From positions 574,124 through 638,123 of the forward strand of contig CP084167.1 of assembly GCA_021513715.1 (NCBI GenBank): a DNA stretch of 64,000 bases, read 5' to 3'. Below the pieces are notes generated by a model that was not told the origin of the DNA, made no database searches, and saw only the letters and a program-made list of their open reading frames with translations. A program made the translations under genes and the position numbers. Source of the DNA: Candidatus Heimdallarchaeum endolithica. GTDB lineage: Archaea > Asgardarchaeota > Heimdallarchaeia > Heimdallarchaeales > Heimdallarchaeaceae. Shown here piece by piece: positions 57,352 to 64,000 of the stretch; position 1 is the stretch's first letter; the number at the start of each line of letters is the position of its first letter.

Positions 57352-58118
57352 ACATGTATTATTAGTAAAACTAACATTTTGCAAAAAATTTGTTGTTATT
57401 CCTGTTGTTGTATTAAAAATAACTTGATTTCTTATTATAATATCAGTACAATTGATGATAAACAGCTGACCATAGATAGATTCACTAATAACAATGCCAT
57501 TAAGATTAGTAAAGTAACCTAAAGGTTTACCATTAACATAGTTATTAAAGGCTTTAATAGAAAGAAAATTTTCAAGATCACCTTGAATAAATAATCCATT
57601 GTTAAGAAAACTATTGCCATTAAGATAAACATTATCAGAAGAATAGAGATAAATACCATGGTTGTTGTTATTACATGTATTCATAGTAAGATTTGCATTA
57701 TCAGAGGAATGCAAGTAAATACCACAATCGCTATTTTCACAAGTGTTATTAAAAAAAGTTGCAATTGTATAAGATAGAGAATTAAAACTAATGCCTTTGT
57801 AATTATTATTAATACAAGTATTATTAGCAATCGTTATTACTCCAGATTGTACATTTTCTATATTTATTCCTATACTTCTTGCATCAATGTAACAATTGCG
57901 AATAATGAAATTTTTCGTTATATTACAAATATAAATACCATAATAGCTAGAAGTAATAATACTATAATCTTCAATAATATATGGTTCATCTTCTGTTCCT
58001 GAACCAGGAAAATCATAAGAAATGAAATCATCATCAGATGTTATCTCAATAGAATCACTAGCTTTTAATGTTGGAATAGGAAAATTTCTATTCCTATTTA
58101 CTTTATTTATATTCTTTT

Positions 58119-58134
58119 GTTGAAAGTTTATAGG
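58119..58134. repeat. 16-bp target site duplication, left copy
   Basis: GTTGAAAGTTTATAGG directly abuts the left end of IS481 copy 2 and is repeated at 59150-59165 on the right. A 16-bp duplication is at the long end for the family. Confidence 0.92.
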
Positions 58135-59149
58135 TGTTTACTCAATAGACTTGGGTTACACTTTTGGGTACTAGAGAAACATAGGGGTGATTCATAAATC
58201 TTTCTCCTGGGGTGAGGAAGTTAAGAGATTGGTGAGGACGACTAAAATTGTAGTAAGAGCGGTAGTAGGAGAGATCTACGTTGCAGTATTTTAGACCTAA
58301 TCTTTCCATCTCACGGATGATTGTTGGGTCCCATGTAGTCTTTCTACTTTTCCACATGTTTCGGGGTGAAAAACTCTAGCTCTGATGTGTTTTATTCCTT
58401 CTGTTTGACACCAACGGGAGAAGGTACTTGTTCCTCCTCTAACGGAAGAGAAGAGTGCTCCATTGTCCGTGAGGATAGACTCGGGGTAACCGTACTCTTT
58501 TATTGCTTCCTCTAGTAGATTTATTATCTGCTCTTTTTTTGGTGCAAAAGGGTGGAATTTAGCTCCCAGACAGAATCGTGAGTGGTCGTCTATCAAGGTT
58601 ATGAGATGGAGATGTTGTCCCTGTTCTTCTACCCAGAATGGTCCTTTCACATCTATTTGCCAGAGTTCGTTAGGTTTTTGACGTTCAAAACTCTTGTATC
58701 GAGGTCTCTTCCTCTTTTTTCTATTGACCCATAAAGGAAGACCTAACTCTTTTATTACTTTCGTCACTGTCGTCTGAGAGAGTGCTTTTCCTTCTCTCTT
58801 CAACAAATAAGCTATCTTCTCCACATTCATTCCTTGTTTTATTCTTAACTCCCTTATCCTCTCTTTTAACTCCTCATCCACTTTCCTGTGTATAGTTTTT
58901 GGTCTGGAGGATCTATCTTTCCACCATTCTCCTTCAGGGTTCTCTCTGAACCTCTTCAACCACTTATACACAAACTTCCTACTCACCATATACTTGTGAG
59001 CTATCTCTTTTATCTTCTCTCCTTCCAAAGCTTTTTTAACTACAATTTTTCTTAGTTTCTCCAGGTTACGTTCGGTCTTATTCATATTTAATCACTTACC
59101 CACGTAACCCACTTCTATTTATTTGTTACCAATGTGAGTGGAGTATACA
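58135..59149 (-). mobile_element. IS481-family insertion sequence, copy 2 (frameshifted)
   Basis: 1,015 bp, nearly identical to copy 1 plus a 5-bp insertion. Ends begin TGTTTACTC and TGTATACTC. It is flanked by a perfect 16-bp direct repeat and splits surface protein gene 6 shortly after its signal-peptide region. Confidence 0.93.
58142..59085 (-). pseudogene. IS481 transposase broken by a 5-bp insertion
   Basis: Starting at 59085, the frame follows copy 1 through the two catalytic Asp residues and the Glu (GKVERLHGT). It then shifts at about 58324-58328, where five extra bases (TTGGG) make the local palindrome-like GTTGGGTCCCA. The last 60 or so residues (from REMERLGLKY) continue in another frame to the same stop. 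A few other substitutions separate the copies. The truncated product keeps the catalytic triad but loses the C-terminal part, so it is probably inactive and may depend on copy 1. Confidence 0.9.
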
Positions 59150-59165
59150 GTTGAAAGTTTATAGG
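59150..59165. repeat. 16-bp target site duplication, right copy
   Basis: Second copy of GTTGAAAGTTTATAGG, directly after the right end of IS481 copy 2. Confidence 0.92.
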
Positions 59166-59252
59166 CTTAACACTTTTTAATTTGTAACCATTAAATGTTA
59201 CTAGTATCAATATTAAAAGAACCAATAATATTGACAATCTCTTTTTTAACAA
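59166..59252 (-). pseudogene. Severed 5' end of surface protein 6 (signal peptide)
   Basis: On the minus strand, a TTG at 59252 opens a 29-codon stretch rich in Leu, Ile and Val (LLKKRLSILLVLLILILVTF, then NGYKLKSVK). It runs in frame into the 16-bp duplication and, after IS removal, into the main body at 58134 (PINFQQKN). It has the basic-hydrophobic form of a signal peptide and fits the paralogues' N-termini. AT-rich TATA-like sequence (AATATATATAAAG) lies just upstream. The TTG start is inferred, as no ATG is in reach. Confidence 0.7.
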
Positions 59253-59437
59253 TTTTCTCTTTATATATATTTTTTTTATTCTTAAAATATTTTTGTCAAG
59301 AAATTATTTTTGATATTTTTGATAAATAAATAAGAAAAACATCATAAAAGAGCCAATAGTCATTTTTGTAAATTAAAAATATCGAAGTGAAACTATAATT
59401 ATTTGAAATTATAACTAAATAATATTGTAAAAAACGA

Positions 59438-62400
59438 TCATTCTTTTTTACCTTTCCTTGCTTGTTCCCATTCACTAAATTTATCTATTAGTTCATCAAT
59501 AGACTGAGTAATCTCTTCAGTGATTTTTTCAACAATAACTAATTTTTCTCCTTCAATTCGAATAGACAGAATAGAGCCAAGTTCAACCAACCATAATTCA
59601 AGATCATTAAGTTCTTCAAAACCTAGTTTTTCCTGCAAAGTGACTAAAGGTATTTCAGAACTAGTAGATAGAACCTTAAAGAATTCTTTAGCCCTCTTTA
59701 TTTCAACTTCTCGAGAATCAAAATAATTTATTTTTTCTTCTACTTTTTCTTTTAATTCATAGTATTGTTCTATTCCATTGCTGGATAGCTCTCCTACTGT
59801 CTCTGTGTTCATAACCCTACTATAATTTTCTTTCCAGTTAGCTAATTTTTCTTCAAACTCTTTAAAATATAACTCACTTTCTGTTATTTTTCCTTTTAGA
59901 GAATACACAAACAGATTATCTATTTCTTTTACTAGCTCTTCTCCTTTTTTATCCAACAATATTAAAGGATAAAGATGAATAAGGTCTAGAACTTCTTGTC
60001 TCTTATTTTCTATTTCTTGTGATTCCTCTAACAAGTCTTTTCTTTCATCATTTGTTAATCTGTCAGAAATTACTTTAAGTTTAGATTGGAAAAAATCACG
60101 AAAAGCATCTGTTATCTCTGATAACTTTTTTACTTTCTCGTAGTTAATATTAATGTTTAAGTCTTGTTGATTAATTATTTCTTTCTCTATTTCTAAAATT
60201 TCATCAAAGGTTTGTTTTTTGTGTATCTTAATTTGATTAATGTACGCATTTAATTCTTCTTTTGAAATTGACTCATCAATATCTTTGATTTCATAGATCT
60301 TGGAAGAAAGCAAAGCATTTCGTATATCTATTTTTTCTATCTCTTTGGCATAGATTAAGTACTCATTACTTAATTCTTTGAATTCAAAAAAGATTTTAGC
60401 TATCCTTTTATTATAATTATCAAGATCTATTTTTTTATAATCGTTCTTTTGCACATAGCTATTGGTCTGTTGCAAATCAGAGAGAAGTTGTTGCTTCTTT
60501 TCTAATATTTTATTCAACAATAAGATATATTCATCTGTAATTTTTCTTTCTAATTCAGTCTTAATTTGTGATAACTTTTCTATAAAATCATTAATCTCCC
60601 TTTTCACTTTTTCAAATTTAATAATATTTTTCTTTCCAATTATTATCTTAAATAAAATAAACTTTGAGCGATAGGACCCAATAATATTATCTAATTGTTT
60701 AGCACTATTAACCCATTCTTTAAAATTCTCAGGTGAATATGATTGAAGAAGGTATTCATCTATTTTTTCCTTAAATTTATTAAATTCCAAAAATTGTTGA
60801 TCATGTTCGTTCTTCAGTTGGATGATTTTTTCTCTTTGTTTTTTCTTAATTAGTAAAATAATTGTTATTATGCTTCCTATAACTAAAAAACTCAATAGAC
60901 AAGAAAGCACAATTTTAATTTTTTTTGCTCGAGGATTGCTTAATTTATTTAATGGATCACTTCCATAAATGATTATTTCATCATAATCATCAAATTTATC
61001 ATCATCTGTGTCATTTTTTGTTGGATCTGTCTGGTAGGCATATATTTCTTCATAATCAGTTAAACCATCTCCATCAGTGTCAGAATTCATGGGGTTAGTC
61101 AAGAAAGAAATGACTTCTTGATAATCAGTTAAACCATCACTATCTGAATCTTTTTTATAAGGAAGAGAATGAAATTTTTCAACTTCTTCATAATCACTTA
61201 ATTTATCATCATCAAAATCTTCTTCTCTTATACATCCCCCAAAAGTAACTTCGTCTCCATCATTAAGGCCATCTCCATCAGTGTCAGGATTAAGAGGATA
61301 AGCAAACCATTGATATTCTTCTAAATTAGTTAAACCATCTCCATCAGAATCTGCCTTGGGATCATCCAAATTATAGACAATTTCCCAACCATCGTCCATT
61401 CCATCATTGTCATCATCATTCTCAACAGATACTATTCTTCTTGGAAAAATATCACCAATTTCAGCACCATATATAGAATAAAAATTGGTAGTACCATCCC
61501 AGTCTTCCCACAAATTACCAATCAGTAAAGTAGGAGAATACCAGAAACTATTTGTTCCATAATCTTCGTTTAGATCCTTAATTTTCATAAAAGTATTATT
61601 GTAGACAATGTTGTAATCTCCTCTTTCACCTATTCTTACGCCCCCTAAACCTGTTCCACAAAAGAGATTGTTATGAATCAAACTGTTGCTTACTTCAAAA
61701 CCATAAGAAATACCAAAGTTTGTAGAATTGTATATTTTATTATTGCTAATATCAACATTATTACATTTTTCTAAATATAATCCATCTGCTGTAGCTCCTA
61801 TTATCAAGTTATATGAGATTTCAATTTCGTCATTCCCACTAGACCATATGCATGAAGTCCCATCAGTAGTTGTTTTTTCTAAATTATTGTGAGTGATTGT
61901 TATTTTTTTATTATCTCTAACTCCAATGCTTCCTGCTCCATTAGTTATACATTTATTTTCAGTAATTGTAACATTTGAAGATTCAGAAATTAAAATACCA
62001 AAACGAGAGTTATTAGCAGAATAATTATTTTTTATCAAGCTATCTCCAGATTGATGTACCAATACCCCATCTTGATTATAAAGAAGAGTACAATTCTCAA
62101 CTATTACACCACCACTCCTCATTTCTGAAGAAATACCAAGTTCATAACCTTGAATAAAGCAATTTCTGATAATTACTGAAGAACTGACATAACGAATAAG
62201 AATTCCATAAGAACCTTTCCTATAGTATGTACTACCTGTTGATATCTTATAATTTTCAATTATATATGGGTCTTCTTCTGTTCCTGAGCCAGGACAACCC
62301 AATTTTGCAAAGTCTTCTTCACTTGTAATTGCTATAGGATGATGGTCAATATAATCAATTTTTTGACTATTATTTTTTTCAAAAATTGTTTTTGGATAAG

Positions 62401-62629
62401 AAATGCTATGATTTGCATCTCTCTTGTTTAGAAATGATTTTTGCTTATTAATCGAGAGAAAATTAACAAATGTTTTTTCAGTTTCTGATTTGTTCCTATT
62501 ATATTTAGAATAGTTTTCATACTCATAATTATTTATTAAGGGAAAAGAAGGAAGAAGGAAAAGAATAATAATTAAAGAAAAATCAACAATTCTATTAAAA
62601 TTTGGCAATATATTATTTAATATTTTCAT
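59438..62629 (-). CDS. Giant surface protein 7 (type A end), close paralogue of protein 3
   Basis: 1,063 residues with the plan of protein 3: signal segment ([19 protein letters not shown]), entry motif [16 protein letters not shown], beta-helix, TSP3-like repeats, a span identical to protein 3 ([20 protein letters not shown]), a long coiled coil, and the type A winged-helix-like end closing [13 protein letters not shown], the only clear departure from the common end motif. Blocks around the last beta-helix rung, the first TSP3 repeats and the final 250 residues are almost identical to protein 3, while the N-terminal beta-helix and the first half of the coiled coil differ. That is the pattern expected of partial conversion after duplication. 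Confidence 0.78.
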   Translation of the reverse strand: MKILNNILPNFNRIVDFSLIIILFLLPSFPLINNYEYENYSKYNRNKSETEKTFVNFLSINKQKSFLNKRDANHSISYPKTIFEKNNSQKIDYIDHHPIAITSEEDFAKLGCPGSGTEEDPYIIENYKISTGSTYYRKGSYGILIRYVSSSVIIRNCFIQGYELGISSEMRSGGVIVENCTLLYNQDGVLVHQSGDSLIKNNYSANNSRFGILISESSNVTITENKCITNGAGSIGVRDNKKITITHNNLEKTTTDGTSCIWSSGNDEIEISYNLIIGATADGLYLEKCNNVDISNNKIYNSTNFGISYGFEVSNSLIHNNLFCGTGLGGVRIGERGDYNIVYNNTFMKIKDLNEDYGTNSFWYSPTLLIGNLWEDWDGTTNFYSIYGAEIGDIFPRRIVSVENDDDNDGMDDGWEIVYNLDDPKADSDGDGLTNLEEYQWFAYPLNPDTDGDGLNDGDEVTFGGCIREEDFDDDKLSDYEEVEKFHSLPYKKDSDSDGLTDYQEVISFLTNPMNSDTDGDGLTDYEEIYAYQTDPTKNDTDDDKFDDYDEIIIYGSDPLNKLSNPRAKKIKIVLSCLLSFLVIGSIITIILLIKKKQREKIIQLKNEHDQQFLEFNKFKEKIDEYLLQSYSPENFKEWVNSAKQLDNIIGSYRSKFILFKIIIGKKNIIKFEKVKREINDFIEKLSQIKTELERKITDEYILLLNKILEKKQQLLSDLQQTNSYVQKNDYKKIDLDNYNKRIAKIFFEFKELSNEYLIYAKEIEKIDIRNALLSSKIYEIKDIDESISKEELNAYINQIKIHKKQTFDEILEIEKEIINQQDLNININYEKVKKLSEITDAFRDFFQSKLKVISDRLTNDERKDLLEESQEIENKRQEVLDLIHLYPLILLDKKGEELVKEIDNLFVYSLKGKITESELYFKEFEEKLANWKENYSRVMNTETVGELSSNGIEQYYELKEKVEEKINYFDSREVEIKRAKEFFKVLSTSSEIPLVTLQEKLGFEELNDLELWLVELGSILSIRIEGEKLVIVEKITEEITQSIDELIDKFSEWEQARKGKKE

Positions 62630-62649
62630 TTCTAAAACAAGTATGTACT

Positions 62650-62663
62650 TTATATAAAAAAAT
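62650..62663 (-). promoter_or_regulatory. TATA promoter of surface protein 7
   Basis: On the minus strand, ATTTTTTTATATAA lies about 21-34 nt before the ATG and is followed by ACTTGTTTTAGAA, nearly identical to the promoter and leader of surface protein 3. Confidence 0.5.
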
Positions 62664-62844
62664 ATAAGTTTTTCTTCTTTATTTCAAACTTAAAATAATC
62701 ATTTATCAAGTTCAATTTACATAAAAAATAAAAAAAAAGAATACAAAAAATCAATGAAAAAACATACAATCCCCAGAATAGATAAAGAAAGAGAATAAAA
62801 AGATTTAATATTTCAATTTTTTCTAGAAAATAAAATTTTTGAGA

Positions 62845-64000
62845 TTACTGCTTCTTTCCTTTTCCTGTACGCTCCCATTCACTAAATTGTTTAAGCAAAT
62901 CGTCAATAGCTGTAGTCATATCTTCAGTAACTAATGTTTCTCCAAATTGGAAACCAAATATGATCTCATCTCTTTCAATTTTATTTGGTACATCTTTAGA
63001 GTAAACATATAACCATAATTTCATAACTTCTATGCTATCAAAATCTAATAAAGGAGAAAGCTTATTTAGACTTATTTTGTCATAAACCAAACTAATTTTC
63101 TTAAGACGTTCAAGTTTTCTATTATTATTCTTTTTATCTCTAATTATTTTTGATAATTCAGACAAAGTTTTATTATCTTCCTCTAACAATGCTCTAACTA
63201 TTTTTACTTTCTTTATTGCAAAATCAAAAACTTTTGACCATTTACTTCTAAAAGATGGAAATAGTTTCTTAATGATGGAAGTATCTTCTTTAAAAGAGAT
63301 AATATGATTTAGGAATGTTAACAATTTTTGGTAACTAACTATTAGAGGTTTAAACTCTTGATTAAACCAATTGTGAATAAGATTACTTAACATTTCTATT
63401 TTGAAACTTTGTAAATTTCTAAGGTTAATAAGATCAATTAAATACTTTATTTTATAATGAAGAGTAGTATTTATAAAATATTCTAATTGATAATATGCTT
63501 TGTTTAGTTGTTCTCTTTCAATGTTTTTTAATCTTCTCTTATTAGAACAGATAAAAAGATATTCTCTAAGAAATAATCTTATTTTTTCAAGATATTGTGT
63601 AATCTCCTCAATTGAACTAATAAATAGTAGTAAGGAAGAAAAGTTTGTGAAAATCTTATCAAACTCCTCATTTAATTTAGTTTGCATGTTTATTATCTTT
63701 GGAAAATTTTCTCTTATCTTTAACCTCATTTTATATTCATAAACGAAGAATAATAGAAGAATAATAGAAATAGGTAATATAATGAAGTAAGTTACAATTT
63801 CAAATAGATTAAGATATATATTCTTCTTTACTGGATTTTTTCCATTTTCTATTTCCCAACCATCAGATCTTCCATCTTTATCAGTGTCAGAATCCAAAGG
63901 ATCAGTAAGATAAATATTAACTTCGTCACTATCTATTAAGCCATCTCCATCAGTATCAGGGTCTAAAGGATCAGTACTGTAAATATTAACTTCGTCACCA
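62845..64000 (-). CDS. Giant surface protein 8 (type B end), N-terminus outside window
   Basis: The minus-strand frame is open to the window edge, so the first Met at 63897 is internal. What is visible: the end of a TSP3-like array ([20 protein letters not shown], then DTDKDGRSDGWEIENGKNP), a span at about 63755-63825 (ILPISIILLLFFVYEY), a helical cytoplasmic part of about 280 residues with a higher basic content than its paralogues, the winged-helix-like ISLNKLSPLLDFDSIEVMKL, then VPNKIERDEIIFGFQFGE, EDMTTAIDDLL and FSEWERTGKGKKQ. It belongs to type B with the genes at 41139 and 54643. The beta-helix must lie beyond base 64000. Confidence 0.78.
   Translation of the reverse strand, partial: GDEVNIYSTDPLDPDTDGDGLIDSDEVNIYLTDPLDSDTDKDGRSDGWEIENGKNPVKKNIYLNLFEIVTYFIILPISIILLLFFVYEYKMRLKIRENFPKIINMQTKLNEEFDKIFTNFSSLLLFISSIEEITQYLEKIRLFLREYLFICSNKRRLKNIEREQLNKAYYQLEYFINTTLHYKIKYLIDLINLRNLQSFKIEMLSNLIHNWFNQEFKPLIVSYQKLLTFLNHIISFKEDTSIIKKLFPSFRSKWSKVFDFAIKKVKIVRALLEEDNKTLSELSKIIRDKKNNNRKLERLKKISLVYDKISLNKLSPLLDFDSIEVMKLWLYVYSKDVPNKIERDEIIFGFQFGETLVTEDMTTAIDDLLKQFSEWERTGKGKKQ

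Larger units (their letters stand above)
54643..58134 (-). pseudogene. Giant surface protein 6 (type B end), interrupted by IS481 copy 2
   Basis: The minus-strand frame is open from 58134 to the stop at 54643, about 1,163 residues. It begins inside the protein (PINFQQKNINK), just before the entry motif FPGSGTEDEPYIIEDY. The missing start lies beyond the IS at 59166-59252 and matches in frame after removing the IS and one 16-bp duplication, giving about 1,192 residues. It has a long beta-helix with a duplicated block (FLSIKAFNNYVNGKPLGYFT occurs twice) and 23-residue rungs in tandem, TSP3-like repeats, a span near IILPLFIVTVVFIINKL, a helical cytoplasmic part and a type B end closing FSEWERTGKGKKK. 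It is probably not expressed as a secreted protein now. Confidence 0.8.

Noticed and set aside
57145..57370. Regular repeats that could suggest a CRISPR array
   Set aside because: The unit is a 69-bp tandem repeat without unique spacers, lies in an open reading frame and encodes beta-helix rungs.

Overview
The window is very AT-rich and reads as archaeal. TATA-box promoters sit about 25-30 nt before many start codons, several transcripts look leaderless, genes end in T-rich tracts, and ribosome sites are of the GGAGGTGA type. An Nre repair protein with a C-terminal PCNA-binding motif, a TldD/PmbA pair, an aldehyde:ferredoxin oxidoreductase and an F420-type luciferase-like oxidoreductase fit this. 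One Arf-like and one Rab-like small GTPase, plus several proteins ending in a roadblock/longin-like domain, point to an Asgard archaeon, perhaps a low-GC Heimdallarchaeia-like lineage. The lineage is inference. I saw no rRNA, tRNA or CRISPR array.

Left part (1-6.7 kb): the 3' end of a multidomain polyketide/fatty-acid-type synthase (tandem ACPs, KR, DH, fused phosphopantetheinyl transferase), then a hydrolase, a biotin carrier protein and a convergent biotin carboxylase. Together these could make malonyl-CoA and use it for acyl chain synthesis. From 6.9 to 16.5 kb: TldD/PmbA, a large anchored surface protein, Nre, a small secreted protein, and a winged-helix regulator that appears to start at an ATT codon behind a strong ribosome site.

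Middle (16.6-34.5 kb): a putative GTPase signalling island. Three paralogues combine about seven membrane spans with a C-terminal roadblock/longin-like domain, and a TPR protein carries a similar C-terminal domain. They lie among the Arf-like and Rab-like GTPases, metabolic genes (LDH2-type dehydrogenase, AOR, MoaD-like carrier, LLM oxidoreductase) and unknown membrane proteins. A TnpB element with about 20-nt terminal inverted repeats interrupts a glyoxalase-fold (VOC) gene at 23.9-25.4 kb; removing it with one AT dinucleotide restores a 139-residue reading frame.

At 34.5-37.5 kb is the most striking locus. A DUF2207-like membrane protein ends in seven Gly, six Cys-Ala dipeptides and Gly-Gly-Gly-Arg. 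It is translationally coupled to a radical SAM/SPASM enzyme with a PqqD-like N-terminal domain. This looks like a RiPP-style system in which the tail of a membrane protein is the modified substrate.

Right part (37.7-64 kb): at least eight paralogous giant surface proteins (signal segment, parallel beta-helix, calcium-binding TSP3-type repeats, one membrane span, cytoplasmic coiled coil, C-terminal winged-helix-like domain, nearly invariant end motif). Two IS481 copies lie among them. One sits at the centre of a 206-bp perfect inverted repeat. The other splits a paralogue with a 16-bp target duplication. Long identical tracts between paralogues point to ongoing gene conversion.
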